Shown piece by piece: positions 1 through 8,790 of a stretch of 64,000 bases of DNA. A program made the position numbers and the translations under genes. The stretch lies in assembly GCA_964244115.1 (NCBI GenBank), contig CAXTHM010000006.1, positions 14,707-78,706 of the forward strand, given 5' to 3'. This DNA is from CADCWK01 sp964244115. Its GTDB lineage: Bacteria > Chloroflexota > Chloroflexia > Thermomicrobiales > UBA6265. The first letter of the stretch is position 1, and the number at the start of each line of letters is the position of its first letter. Below the pieces are notes generated by a model that was not told the origin of the DNA, made no database searches, and was given only the letters and a program-made list of their open reading frames with translations.

Positions 1-590
1 TCCTGTTCGTCTACAACATCGCCAAGACCCTGCGCTCCAAGGAGACGGTCGGCAACGACCCCTGGGACGCGGCTACCCTGGAGTGGACGATCCCGTCGCC
101 GCCGCCGGTCTACAACTACAAGGTCATCCCGACCGTCACCCACCGGGACCAGTTCTGGGCCGACAAGTACGGCACCGGCACCCACCACGATGAGGAGAGC
201 GACGTCGAGGTCCGGATCGCCGGCGTCAAGGTCGGCAGCTTCGACACCAACGACGAGAACCCGGAGGCCGAGGCGGCGACCCGGCGCCAGGGAGGCGATA
301 CCCGCGGGTCCGCGGCCCTGGGCAACATCGAGGAGGAGGAGCACATCCACATGCCGAACCCCTCGTTCTACCCGCTGATGGTCGCGATCGGCATCTTCCT
401 GATGGCCTTCGGTCTGATCTACAGCCACCCGCGCCTGGAGATCGAGCGGCTGAGCCTGCCGGTCCTGTCACTGATCGGCGTGGTCGTCATGCTGATCGGG
501 ATCGCCGGGTGGTCGTTCGAGCCGGCTTCGGACCCAGAGCCCGAGCACGACGACATGACCGCCCCGATCGGCACCTCGGCCCACGCCTAA
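1..590 (+). CDS. ctaD: Cytochrome c oxidase subunit I (CtaD), C-terminal part with fused tail; 5' end outside the window
   Basis: The open frame enters at base 3 and ends at TAA 588-590, giving about 195 residues. The first part (LFVYNIAKTLRSKE, then DPWDAATLEWTIPSPPP) is the usual end of the heme-copper oxidase core subunit, after its last redox helix. It is followed by a soluble linker and then two hydrophobic segments starting at MPNPSFYPLMVAIGIFLM, which resemble the subunit-IV-like tail seen fused or adjacent to CtaD in Gram-positive and Chloroflexota aa3/caa3 oxidases. It is an inner-membrane component of terminal oxygen reduction. The gene is followed 54 bases later by ctaE, so it belongs to a cta operon. 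The catalytic histidines lie upstream of the window and cannot be checked. Confidence 0.88.
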   Translation, partial: LFVYNIAKTLRSKETVGNDPWDAATLEWTIPSPPPVYNYKVIPTVTHRDQFWADKYGTGTHHDEESDVEVRIAGVKVGSFDTNDENPEAEAATRRQGGDTRGSAALGNIEEEEHIHMPNPSFYPLMVAIGIFLMAFGLIYSHPRLEIERLSLPVLSLIGVVVMLIGIAGWSFEPASDPEPEHDDMTAPIGTSAHA

Positions 591-644
591 GCACGATCGA
601 ACCGGGACGGGTGGCGTCGCGCCATCCGTCGAACATCGGGAGCA

Positions 645-1424
645 GTGACCTTGGCAACGACGGCACTCGAGGTGCAGCACGCGGGCGGCGGGACGGCTCA
701 TGGTTCCGACCATGGCAGCTCCGGCCACCCGCCGACCAGCACCGGCATCGACAGCAAGAAGCTGCTGATGTGGTGGTTCCTGGGCAGCGAGTGCGTGCTG
801 TTCGGGTCCCTGATCGCCACCTTCATGATCTACCGCAACCGGGCCCAGGATCTCTCCTTCAACCTGCAAGGGGTGGAGGACTCCGGGCTGGCGGTCGCGG
901 GTGGTCCGTTCCCGAACCAGATCCTGGACCAGCTCTACACGGCGGTCTCGGCCGGCGTGCTGCTGTTCAGTTCGTTCACGATGGTGCTGGCGGTCGCGTC
1001 GATCGGTCGCGGGAACATCAAGGCGTTCCGGGTCTGGACGCTGGCGACGGCGATGCTGGGCGGGATCTTCCTGGCCGGCCAGTACTTCGAGTACACCGAG
1101 TTCTTCCATGAGGGGCTCAGCATCCAGCAGAACATCTTCGGGGCGGCGTTCTTCACCCTGACCGGTGTCCACGGGATGCACGTCTTCGTCGGCGTGATCT
1201 GGCTGACGATGCTCTCGATCGTCTCGTTCCGGGGCGGCATCTCGAAGAAGGACCACACGAACGTCGAGGTGGCCGGTCTGTACTGGCACTTCATCGACAT
1301 CGTCTGGATCGTGCTGTTCACCCTCGTCTACCTGCTGCCGTACCGCGACGGCACGGAGGAAGTCCCGACGGAATCGGGCGCGGACGCGGCGATGCGCCTG
1401 ATCCACGCGATCCCGTTCTTCTAG
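645..1424 (+). CDS. ctaE: Cytochrome c oxidase subunit III (CtaE)
   Basis: A 259-residue protein with a His-rich N-terminal tail and about five transmembrane helices. WWFLGSECVLFGSLIATFMIY, the EYTEFFHEG segment and TGVHGMHVFVGVIWL are hallmark subunit III segments, and the end (YWHFIDIVWIVLF) is highly typical. It stabilises the core oxidase and contributes to oxygen delivery. The GTG at 645 gives the full length, but the GGGAG at 638-642 is better spaced for the TTG at 651. It lies between ctaD and the subunit IV gene in one operon. Confidence 0.92.
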   Translation: MTLATTALEVQHAGGGTAHGSDHGSSGHPPTSTGIDSKKLLMWWFLGSECVLFGSLIATFMIYRNRAQDLSFNLQGVEDSGLAVAGGPFPNQILDQLYTAVSAGVLLFSSFTMVLAVASIGRGNIKAFRVWTLATAMLGGIFLAGQYFEYTEFFHEGLSIQQNIFGAAFFTLTGVHGMHVFVGVIWLTMLSIVSFRGGISKKDHTNVEVAGLYWHFIDIVWIVLFTLVYLLPYRDGTEEVPTESGADAAMRLIHAIPFF

Positions 1425-1466
1425 GTCGTCTGTAGCCTGCGCCTGGACGCGCGGAGGGAGTGGCCC

Positions 1467-1808
1467 ATGTCAGCGACGCATATCGATTCCCAGGCCGAGG
1501 ATGCCGCCAACGACCATCCTGGCGACCGCGTCTACTTCAACATGCTCGGGCTGCTGGCGGCGCTGACGGCGATCGAGGTGATCGTCTTCTACGTGACCGA
1601 CTCGATCGTGCTGCGGGTGGGGATCCTGGTGGTCCTGCTGCTGGTGAAGTTCATCGCCCAGGTCGGCTGGTTCACGCACCTGCGCTACGACGACAAGCGG
1701 CTGGCTCTCGTCTTCGGCGGCTGCTTCTTCATCGCCCTGAGCTGCATGGCGGCGCTGGTCGCGATGCAGTCGGTGGACGGGTTCTTCCTGCTGAACGAGT
1801 ACCAGTAG
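1467..1808 (+). CDS. Cytochrome c oxidase subunit IV-like membrane protein
   Basis: A 113-residue protein with three hydrophobic segments. The middle of the protein (LVKFIAQVGWFTHLRYD) is characteristic of the prokaryotic cytochrome c oxidase subunit IV family (CyoD/CtaF-like). The ATG at 1467 is preceded by CGGAGGGAG at good distance. It follows ctaE by 42 bases and precedes ctaG, so it is part of the oxidase operon. Because CtaD also carries a subunit-IV-like tail, the operon has two such modules, which is not unusual in this type of organism. Confidence 0.88.
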   Translation: MSATHIDSQAEDAANDHPGDRVYFNMLGLLAALTAIEVIVFYVTDSIVLRVGILVVLLLVKFIAQVGWFTHLRYDDKRLALVFGGCFFIALSCMAALVAMQSVDGFFLLNEYQ

Positions 1809-1893
1809 CCGTCACCTGGTTCGGGTGAAGAGCGGACGGTGTCCCGTCGCGGTATCCGTGGCGGGATCGTCGTGTCCTATCGGATGGATGGTC

Positions 1894-2146
1894 GTGACGT
1901 AGGGTCACGGGCTTGCCCTGACCGGCGCCCGCAGGCGCCTTCGCCGCAAGGCGAGACGGTGTTCCGGATTCAACCATGTTCGATCGAGCTCGGCCATGGG
2001 ACCACGGTGACGACGAGGTTTGGTATCGGCACGGTGTCGAGCCGGTTGATTTCAATGACCGAGGTTGAACCCGGGAGGCCGACTGTCGCCCTGCGGGGCG
2101 ACGGCCGCTGCGGCGGCCGGTCAGGGCAAGCCCGTGACCCTACGAC
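1894..2146. repeat. Family B repeat, two copies in inverted orientation
   Basis: Two diverged copies face each other with about 100 bases between them. Each contains GGGTCACGGGCTTGCCCTGA, then a GC-rich hairpin of the type GCGCCCGCAGGCGCC, then CGCC(C)TGCGGGGCGA, and ends near GTTGAACCC. The same unit occurs at 20984-21213, 46537-46630 and 50127-50192. This stretch between subunit IV and ctaG has no other convincing feature. Confidence 0.75.
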
Positions 2147-2287
2147 GGCCCGCTGCGGTGAGACAGGCCGGGGCGGCGTTCACGACCTTCGCCGTTCGCG
2201 AGGCGAGGGCTGGCGTACCATTGTCGGCATTGCCACCGCTGATCATGGTGCGGCGCCGACGATGCGCCGCGCCGCCAGGACGCCGTC

Positions 2288-3190
2288 ATGCCGATGCTCC
2301 CCGATCTCGCCAACCTGATCCCGCTGGCCCAGCTCTCGGCCGGTGCGCCGCGCGGCGACCTGTACACGCACTGGTGGATCAACCCGTTCGTATTGGTCGG
2401 CGTCTTCGGGGCCGGGGCCGCGTACATCTGGTCTACCGGCCCGTGGGTGCGGACGCAGGCCGACCCGACGCCCTACCGGACGCTGCCCCGGCAGCGGTTC
2501 TCGTTCTTCCTCGCCCTCGCCCTGCTGCTGGTCGCGCTCGGGCCGCCGCTCGAGGATTGGGCGACCTGGTACCTGCTCAGCGCCCACATGGTGCAGCACC
2601 TCCTGCTGACCCTGATCGTGCCGCCGTTGCTGCTGCTCGGGCTGCCGGCCTGGCTGGTCCGCCCAGTGCTGACGCGGTTCCGGCCCGTCGAGCGAATCGG
2701 GTACGTCCTCACCCGGCCGATCGCCGGGCTGGCCCTGTCGGCGCTGGTGACCCTGATCTTCCATGTGCCGGCGGTGATGGAGGTCTCCTGCACGGACCCA
2801 CTGCTCCACTGGGTCGAGCGGTTCTGCTACGTCTTCGCCTACCTGCTGTTCTGGTGGTCGATCGTCGGGCCGCTGCCGGAGTGGCCGAAGCTGACCGAGC
2901 CGCTCCAGTGCCTGCTGCTGTTCCTCCAGATGCTGCCGATGATCCTCGTCGGGGCGCCGATCACGCTGGCGAACTCGGTGATCTACCCGATGTACACCGA
3001 GCACCCGTTCGGGCTGTTCGACGTCGACCCGATCGTGGACCAGCAGGCTGCCGGGCTGATGATGTGGGTCCTGGGGATGGTCGGGATGCTGATCCCGCTG
3101 TCGTTCATCTTCCTGCGCTGGGCCGGGCGGCAGGACGCCGAGGCCCGGGGCGAGCACCGACCGCCGACCCCGCGTAGTGCCGGCGACTGA
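2288..3190 (+). CDS. ctaG: Cytochrome c oxidase assembly protein, CtaG (caa3-type) family
   Basis: A 300-residue polytopic membrane protein with seven or so hydrophobic segments. The signature LLSAHMVQHLLLTLIVPPLL, with conserved His residues, and LANSVIYPMYTEHPFGLFD with DQQAAGLMMWV later, are typical of the caa3_CtaG family needed for assembly of the copper-containing oxidase. It lies 480 bases downstream of the subunit IV gene, with a family B repeat between them, so it may have its own promoter. An alternative start is the ATG at 2294. Confidence 0.9.
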   Translation: MPMLPDLANLIPLAQLSAGAPRGDLYTHWWINPFVLVGVFGAGAAYIWSTGPWVRTQADPTPYRTLPRQRFSFFLALALLLVALGPPLEDWATWYLLSAHMVQHLLLTLIVPPLLLLGLPAWLVRPVLTRFRPVERIGYVLTRPIAGLALSALVTLIFHVPAVMEVSCTDPLLHWVERFCYVFAYLLFWWSIVGPLPEWPKLTEPLQCLLLFLQMLPMILVGAPITLANSVIYPMYTEHPFGLFDVDPIVDQQAAGLMMWVLGMVGMLIPLSFIFLRWAGRQDAEARGEHRPPTPRSAGD

Positions 3191-3262
3191 CCGAGCCCGG
3201 ATGGCACCCGATGTGTGCTGTGCTGACAACATTCGGGACTTCCGGACCCGCGCACGGGTGCC

Positions 3263-3320
3263 TATACTTGTTGTGTTCCCTGCCCCGGGCGCACGGCGAT
3301 CGTGAACCGAGACGATCGCC
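3263..3320 (+). promoter_or_regulatory. Possible promoter -10 box and 5' leader hairpin
   Basis: TATACT at 3263-3268 is a good -10 hexamer, although no clear -35 box is seen at the right distance. About 27 bases downstream lies a perfect 9-bp inverted repeat, GGCGATCGT (3295-3303) and ACGATCGCC (3312-3320). It would form a leader hairpin or an operator ahead of the small membrane protein gene at 3383. Confidence 0.35.
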
Positions 3321-3382
3321 ACCACGGTGACCGCGAACCATCCCCGACGGATGGCCGATCGGTCTCCCTGCTGGAGCGAACC

Positions 3383-3739
3383 ATGGCCGTAGCGCAGTCA
3401 CCTCCGCGGTTGCCCCCGACGACGACGATCCGCCCGACATACCGCGAACCGACGCCGCCCGCCAAGCCGGACGACAAGGCGCCGGTCTGGGCGTTCGTCT
3501 GGACGCTGTTCGGGTTCAAGATGGCGATCGTCGCGGTGATCCTCTATTCGAACCCCAGTCACGCCACGAGCCTCCTCGTCCTAGCGACGACGTGGTTCTG
3601 GCTGATCATCCCGGCGTTCGCGGTAGCCGGGCCGATCGCGTTCCGGTGGCGGCTGCGGAAGGTCCGCCGGCAGCGGGCCGCGCTCCGGCGGTCGGAGTGG
3701 CTGATGGACGCCGACAGGCTCGGTTCCGGCAACGACTGA
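3383..3739 (+). CDS. Small two-helix membrane protein of unknown function
   Basis: 118 residues from the ATG at 3383; an in-frame GTG at 3302 would add 27 polar residues. A Pro-rich cytoplasmic N-terminus is followed by two hydrophobic segments (WAFVWTLFGFKMAIVAVILY and ATTWFWLIIPAFAVAGPIAF) and a basic C-terminal tail rich in Arg (RWRLRKVRRQRAALRR). No family is recognised. The location after ctaG suggests, but does not show, a link to the respiratory operon. Confidence 0.65.
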   Translation: MAVAQSPPRLPPTTTIRPTYREPTPPAKPDDKAPVWAFVWTLFGFKMAIVAVILYSNPSHATSLLVLATTWFWLIIPAFAVAGPIAFRWRLRKVRRQRAALRRSEWLMDADRLGSGND

Positions 3740-3924
3740 CGGTCGGCCCTGGTTGCCGTCGATTCCGTCGAGCCGCAGGCGACGACATGCCCCCGCGCGC
3801 ATCGGGGTCCGGCAGCGGCGCCGGATCAGTGGACAAGTGACCGGCCGACCGGCGAAGATCACGCGGAACGATTGCATCGGCCGGTGGCGACACTGGCCGC
3901 CGAGGGTGTCCGGGGGACAGGACC

Positions 3925-4533
3925 GTGAAACAGCAGGCGAACTTCGGCAAACTCTTCCTCCGGCCGATCCTCCTCCTGGTGATCGTCTTCGCCTTCGCGG
4001 TCGGCTTCGTCGTCGGCTACGGCGAGTGGCTGCTGGCGGTGACGGACGCGACGGTCGAGAAGGACTCCTTCGCCCGGCCCGAGCTCTGGGTGGCGATCGG
4101 TTCCGGCGCCGTGATCGTGATCGTCGCCGGTCTGATCGCCTACAGCCCGCCGGGCCGCTTCGCCTTCCTCGAGCGCGGCCAGATGCTCGGCAGGGAGGCG
4201 ATCTTCGCGCCGCCGCCGCCGGGCCCGGCCTCGGTCGCCCGGAGCGGCGGTACCGGCTCCGTCGGCCAGATCGCCGAGGGCTGGACGCTGTTCGCCAAGG
4301 ACACCCCGCTGGCCTACGTCATCGGCACGGTGCCCGGTCGCCGGGGGCAGGGCGGCTATCTCTACGCCGCCGGCTTCGATGGCAACGCCCGCCAGATCTG
4401 GGTCCCGGTCGATGCGGTCGCCGATGTCTATCCGGAGACCCGCTCCGCCTTCCTGACGATGCGCGGCACCGACCCGGCCGTCTACGGGTGGACCAATATG
4501 CCGGAGTCGGTCAAGCCCGTCCGGGGTTCCTGA
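3925..4533 (+). CDS. Membrane-anchored protein of unknown function
   Basis: 202 residues starting at a GTG preceded by GGGGGACAGG. There are two transmembrane segments (FLRPILLLVIVFAFAVGFVV near residues 10-30 and an AIGSGAVIVIVAGLIAY segment near 60-75). A soluble C-terminal domain containing GWTLFAKDTPLAYVIGTVPG may form a small beta-rich domain. I do not recognise the family. Confidence 0.7.
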   Translation: MKQQANFGKLFLRPILLLVIVFAFAVGFVVGYGEWLLAVTDATVEKDSFARPELWVAIGSGAVIVIVAGLIAYSPPGRFAFLERGQMLGREAIFAPPPPGPASVARSGGTGSVGQIAEGWTLFAKDTPLAYVIGTVPGRRGQGGYLYAAGFDGNARQIWVPVDAVADVYPETRSAFLTMRGTDPAVYGWTNMPESVKPVRGS

Positions 4534-4947
4534 TCCCGGGTTCAGGGTGACGCGACATCGGTGAGTGATGGTGCGGACCTGGCTGGTCGGGGGACTCCCG
4601 GCTGGCCGGGTCCACGTTTGTTTCTGCCGGGACCCGTTTCGAGACCCTCTGCGCCTCGTCTGACCGGCCCTGAAGGGTCCGGCTGAAGGACATCGTTGGC
4701 GACGCTGATGGCCATCATGCCGCGCCCCGTGACCGTAGCCGCGCGTTCGGACGCGATCGTGCGGACCGATGTCGTTGAGCCGGCTCGCTTCGCTGGCCTT
4801 CAGGGCTGGTTGGGACGAGGGCGGTGTCGTGCCCTTCGGCAGGGACGAGGAAGGCCCTGTCCCTGCGGGGAGCGGTAGGCGACGATACGGCCACAGTGGG
4901 ACAATGACGACCGGATGCGATCAGACCAGCGAGAGGGTTCCGGGGCA
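4534..4947. other. Intergenic stretch with no gene recognised
   Basis: About 410 bases. Short open frames exist on both strands but have no recognisable protein pattern and look like GC-rich shadows. I see no convincing promoter, repeat or RNA structure. Confidence 0.5.
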
Positions 4948-6120
4948 ATGACCACTGCGAAGATCGACGGCACGGCGACCCGAATGACGACCAGCCTGAC
5001 GACGGACCTGCGGGCCGCGGCGGAGGCGTCCGTTGAGCGGGTGGCGACGCTGGCGGGCGAGGTCGCGCTGGTCGCCGCGCCGTCCAACCATGAGGCCGAC
5101 CGGGCCCGATTCGTCGCCGACCGGCTCCGGGCGATGGGGTACGAGCCGGAGATCGACGAGGTCGGTAACGTCATCGTCCGCCGCGGGCAGCAGGGTGGGC
5201 CGGCGATCCTGATGATGGCCCACACCGACACCGTCTTCCCGTTCGACGTCCCGCTGCGGGCGGAGCGCGACGGCGACTGGCTGTCCGGCCCTGGCATCGG
5301 CGACAACAGCACCTCGGTCGCGGCCGTGATGACCGCCCTGGCGATCCTGGACGAGCACGAGATCGCAACACCGGCGGACCTGATCGTCGTCTTCAACGTC
5401 GGCGAGGAGGGGCTCGGGAATCTGCGCGGCGCCCGGGTGGCGACGGATCGCTTCGCCGGCGATATCTCCGGCGTGCTGGTGATCGACGGCAAGATCGGCC
5501 ACGTCACCAACGGCGGCGTCGGCTCCAGCCGCTGGCGGGTCACAGTCGCCGGTCCGGGCGGCCACTCGTACATGCACTTTGGCCGGCCGAGCGCGATCCA
5601 CGGGCTGGCGGAGATCATCGCCGGGATCGCGGCGATCCCCGTGCCGAAGGAGCCGAAGACCACGCTCAACGTGGGCATGATCAGCGGCGGGACCTCGGTC
5701 AACACGATCGCCGCAAGGGCCGAGGCGATCGTCGATCTCCGGTCCGAGAGCGCCGACGCGCTGGCCGAACTGGTCGCCAACGCCCGGGAGGTCGTCGAGC
5801 GGCTGGGTGAGAGTGGCCAGGGGTTGACGGCGACGATCGAGATCCTCGGGGAGCGCCCGGCCGGCGTCCTGCCGGTCGAGACGCCGCTGATCCAGCTCGC
5901 GGCCGACAGTGCCCGGCTGATCGGCCATGAGCCGCGCTTCAACACCTCCAGCACGGACGCCAACATCCCGATCGCGCGCGGCATCCCGGCCGTCTGCGTC
6001 GGCATCTACGACGGCGAAGAGGCGCACACGGTCAACGAGCGGGTCTTCGTCCCGTCGATCCGGTTGGGGATGGTCCATCTGGTCGACCTGATGATCCGGG
6101 CCGGCACGGTCTCCGCGTAG
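4948..6120 (+). CDS. M20-family metallopeptidase / amidohydrolase
   Basis: 390 residues from the ATG at 4948, chosen because GAGAGGG lies just upstream; an in-frame ATG at 4915 lacks a ribosome site. The catalytic layout of the M20 family is visible: a metal-binding MMAHTDTVFPFD near residue 90, GIGDNSTS with the bridging Asp near 117, and the general base pair in NVGEEGLGN near 150. A dimerisation-domain GPGGHSYMHFG lies near 205. Such enzymes hydrolyse peptides or N-acylated amino acids in the cytoplasm; the exact substrate cannot be told. The gene stands alone. Confidence 0.88.
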   Translation: MTTAKIDGTATRMTTSLTTDLRAAAEASVERVATLAGEVALVAAPSNHEADRARFVADRLRAMGYEPEIDEVGNVIVRRGQQGGPAILMMAHTDTVFPFDVPLRAERDGDWLSGPGIGDNSTSVAAVMTALAILDEHEIATPADLIVVFNVGEEGLGNLRGARVATDRFAGDISGVLVIDGKIGHVTNGGVGSSRWRVTVAGPGGHSYMHFGRPSAIHGLAEIIAGIAAIPVPKEPKTTLNVGMISGGTSVNTIAARAEAIVDLRSESADALAELVANAREVVERLGESGQGLTATIEILGERPAGVLPVETPLIQLAADSARLIGHEPRFNTSSTDANIPIARGIPAVCVGIYDGEEAHTVNERVFVPSIRLGMVHLVDLMIRAGTVSA

Positions 6121-6327
6121 AGAGCTGGAAGGGTCGATCGGCTGTCCCGGAGCGGACCGCCGCCCAGCCGGGGTGAAGCTGCTCGCTCACCCGCCAACGC
6201 GATGTCGACTCCGCGGGTGCATGGAGCGGGGAGCCGCATCGGAATGGGGCTCGGGCATCATCTGCGGCCCCCTGCCGTCACCCTCGTGGAATGACGTTTC
6301 GCCGGCCATCGTCATGCCGGATCGCTT

Positions 6328-6537
6328 TATACGGAATCCGGGTAAACGGTTGTTGAACCTGTGACACCTGGGTGGCGGAGCAGACCTCTCCCCCCAGCGG
6401 AGCGAGACCCTTCTCCGGCTCACCTGCTCGCTCACCCGCTGAAGCGGCTCACGCTACGCTGCGGCTCGCAGGTGCCCAGAGAGGGGAGCACCACGCACCT
6501 GCGGTCACGCACCAAGCTTCAACCCGGATTCCGTATC
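6328..6537. mobile_element. Family A MITE-like element with terminal inverted repeats
   Basis: About 210 bases bounded by TATACGGAATCCGGGT and ACCCGGATTCCGTATC, which are inverted copies of each other. Inside is the family A core (GGTGGCGGAGCAGACCTC ... GGTGCCCAGAGAGGGGAG). No transposase is encoded. Copies with the same ends lie at 10747-10913 and 13320-13515. Confidence 0.75.
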
Positions 6538-6609
6538 AGGCGCGGGAAGACCGGGCTGGCCCTTCGCTCACCGGTCATCGCTGTTCGCGTCGACGACGAG
6601 GAAACCCGG

Positions 6610-7401
6610 ATGCCGCTGCGCAAGGTCACCGCGACCCGCTATGTGACGCCGCTGCGCGAGGGCGGTTCGCTGCCCGCCATCGCCGAGGCGGACGACGACG
6701 GGACCTACGTCGTGAAGTTCCGGGCGGCCGCCCAGGGGCCACGGGCGCTCGTGGCCGAGGTCATCGCCGGGGAGATCGGCCGGACGCTCGGGCTGCCCGT
6801 CCCGGAGCTGGTGCTGGTCGAGATCGACCCGGAGTTCGGCCGGGCCGAGCCGCATCAGGAGATCCAGGAGCTGATCCAGCGGAGTGTCGGGCTGAACCTC
6901 GGCATGGATTACCTGCCCGGCTCGCTGACGTTCGACCCGGTCGCCAGGTTGCCGCCAGATGCGGACCTCGCCGCCCGGATCGTCTGGTTCGACGCCTTCG
7001 TGACGAACGTGGACCGCACCGCCCGCAACACCAACCTGCTCCGCTGGCACCGCGCCCTGTGGCTGATCGACCATGGGGCGGCGATGTACTTCCACCACAC
7101 CTGGAACGACGTCCCCACCCAGGCCCGGTCGCCGTTCGGCCGGGTGCAGGACCACGTCCTGCTGCCGTTCGCGGGGCCGATCGCCGCGGTCGACGCCGAT
7201 CTACGGTCACGGCTCGGGGCCGACGACCTGACCCGGATCGTCGGCCTGGTCCCGGACGACTGGCTGGGCGGCGAGGCCGGGTTCGCGGACGCCGACGCGC
7301 ACCGGGTCGCCTACATCGACTACTTCACCCAGCGGCTGGCGGCGACCGACCGCTTCGTCGAGGAGGCCGACCGTGCCAGAGCAGCCATCCATCCCGCCTG
7401 A
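6610..7401 (+). CDS. HipA-like kinase family protein
   Basis: 263 residues from the ATG at 6610; longer frames run back into the repeat element and are rejected. The protein starts with a nucleotide-binding-like region (TYVVKFRAAAQGPRALVAE). It has the catalytic-loop pattern FDAFVTNVDRTARNTNLL near residues 135-150, then WLIDHGAAMYFH, the equivalent of the metal-binding DFG-like motif. This matches the short HipA-like kinase family that often pairs with a DUF3037 protein, which is found here at 8124. A role in a toxin-antitoxin-like or regulatory module is inferred; the substrate is unknown. Confidence 0.75.
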   Translation: MPLRKVTATRYVTPLREGGSLPAIAEADDDGTYVVKFRAAAQGPRALVAEVIAGEIGRTLGLPVPELVLVEIDPEFGRAEPHQEIQELIQRSVGLNLGMDYLPGSLTFDPVARLPPDADLAARIVWFDAFVTNVDRTARNTNLLRWHRALWLIDHGAAMYFHHTWNDVPTQARSPFGRVQDHVLLPFAGPIAAVDADLRSRLGADDLTRIVGLVPDDWLGGEAGFADADAHRVAYIDYFTQRLAATDRFVEEADRARAAIHPA

Positions 7402-7627
7402 GCCATCGCGCCGGACCACCGTCACCCCGCCGACCGTCCGGCAGATCTGGATGCGCGCCGTCATCATGGCGGTGGTGCTGGCGCTGTTCGTCGCGATCGC
7501 GTTCGGCCGCTTCGAGACCGAGCGGGTCGTCCGCCTGTTCATCCTCTGGGCCGTCCCGCTGGCCCTCGTCTTCGGTGGGCTGTTCACGCTGCTCAACCGC
7601 CCGACCGGGGATGGGGGGCGACGATGA
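7373..7627 (+). CDS. Small two-helix membrane protein
   Basis: 84 residues from a GTG that overlaps the end of the HipA-like gene by 29 bases, so translation may be coupled. A Pro-rich N-terminus is followed by two hydrophobic helices (AVIMAVVLALFVAIAFG and LFILWAVPLALVFGGLFTLL). No family is recognised. Confidence 0.6.
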   Translation: MPEQPSIPPEPSRRTTVTPPTVRQIWMRAVIMAVVLALFVAIAFGRFETERVVRLFILWAVPLALVFGGLFTLLNRPTGDGGRR

Positions 7628-7730
7628 GTGACGTGTCGGCGTCTGCGGCAGAGGATCTGCTACTCGATCTCAAACCTGAGGATCGTCGGCGAGAACAGTT
7701 CGGTACGGGGTGTGACGATGGACGCGCATG

Positions 7731-7808
7731 GGTAGCGGAGCAGACCCCTCCCCCAGCCCCTCCCCTGCTCGGTTCGTCGTCCCTCCTCACCGCCAGGAGA
7801 GGGGAGCA
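7731..7808 (+). repeat. Family A repeat core, shortened copy
   Basis: Begins GGTAGCGGAGCAGACCCC and ends AGGAGAGGGGAGCA, the usual core ends, with a shortened middle. It lies between the HipA-like kinase block and its DUF3037 partner. Confidence 0.7.
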
Positions 7809-7958
7809 AGTCGCATTCGCGAAAGCCGTAACGCTTTCAGCAAGCGGCTTCGTTCCCTGGCTGACGTTGTCCTCGATGTCCAACAGCGGTCAAACCTTGT
7901 CCGACGCCACAGTTGCGGATCTCCCGAGCAGGACTACCTGCTTCCGCCATCGCCGTCT

Positions 7959-8055
7959 GCTCCCCTCTCCGGGCACCTGTGCAGCCGAAGCCGCTTCAGC
8001 GGGTGAGCGCGCAGGTGAGCCGGAGAGGGGCTGGGGGAGAGGTCTGCTCCGTCAC
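7959..8055 (-). repeat. Family A repeat core, inverted copy
   Basis: Begins TGCTCCCCTCTCCGGGCACC and ends GGGAGAGGTCTGCTCCGTCAC, i.e. the core in the opposite direction to 7731-7808. Together these two copies fill most of the 500-base gap before the DUF3037 gene; the open frame running through them is not a credible gene. Confidence 0.7.
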
Positions 8056-8123
8056 CCGGGCGCTTCCATTACAGCCCGCCCCGAGGCTTTCCGGAACCCC
8101 CGTCATTGGATGGCGCGATCGTG

Positions 8124-8537
8124 ATGCCGGAGCAACCGTGGGTCCGGTTCGAGTACGCCGTCATCCGGGTGATCCCGCGGGTGGAGCGGGGCGAGGCGAT
8201 CAACGCCGGCGTCGTGCTGTTCTGCCGGGCGCGGCGCTTCCTCGGGGCGCGAGTCGGGCTCGGGGACGCGCGTGAGCTGGCGCTGCGGGCGATCGCGCCG
8301 GACGCCGACCTCGACGCGATCCGGGAGCGGCTGGAGATCATCCCGCTGATCTGCTCGGGGGCGCCCGGTTCCGGGCCGATCGGGCGGTTGACGCAAGCAG
8401 AGCGGTTCCACTGGGTCGTCGCGCCGCAGAGCACCGTCGTGCAGGCCGGGCCGATCCACACCGGGATCTGCACGGACCCGGTGACGGCGCTGGATGACGC
8501 CTATGCCGCCATGCTCGGGCTGACGGACGCCCGATAG
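8124..8537 (+). CDS. DUF3037 family protein
   Basis: 137 residues from the ATG at 8124 (GTG 8121 is also possible). The N-terminus FEYAVIRVIPRVERGEAINAGVVLF and the later LTQAERFHWVVAPQSTVVQ are the recognisable pattern of DUF3037 proteins, which are commonly encoded next to HipA-like kinases. Here the partner kinase is at 6610, separated by a small membrane protein gene and repeats. Function is unproven; a partner or antitoxin-like role is inferred from this association. Confidence 0.75.
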   Translation: MPEQPWVRFEYAVIRVIPRVERGEAINAGVVLFCRARRFLGARVGLGDARELALRAIAPDADLDAIRERLEIIPLICSGAPGSGPIGRLTQAERFHWVVAPQSTVVQAGPIHTGICTDPVTALDDAYAAMLGLTDAR

Positions 8538-8790
8538 CCACGGTCGGGTACCGTGCCCGGACCATCCCGGTGATCCGGCCGGACCGCCGTCGGTCCTGAC
8601 GAGGCCGGGATGGCTCCGAACTGGCATGGATCAGGGACGACCGGGCGGCGCCGACAGTGCCCTGCCCGGAAGGGTGATGCGTGCCGCGTCCCCGATGACC
8701 GATGATGGGAACGAGACGCAGTCGCGGTAGGGGAGACCTCCCAGCGCGACCCACCAGCCCACCCACTCAGCAGGACAGGACGCTATCGGT

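Noticed and set aside
7624..8124. An open frame of 166 codons before the DUF3037 gene
   Set aside because: Most of it is two family A repeat copies; no protein pattern.
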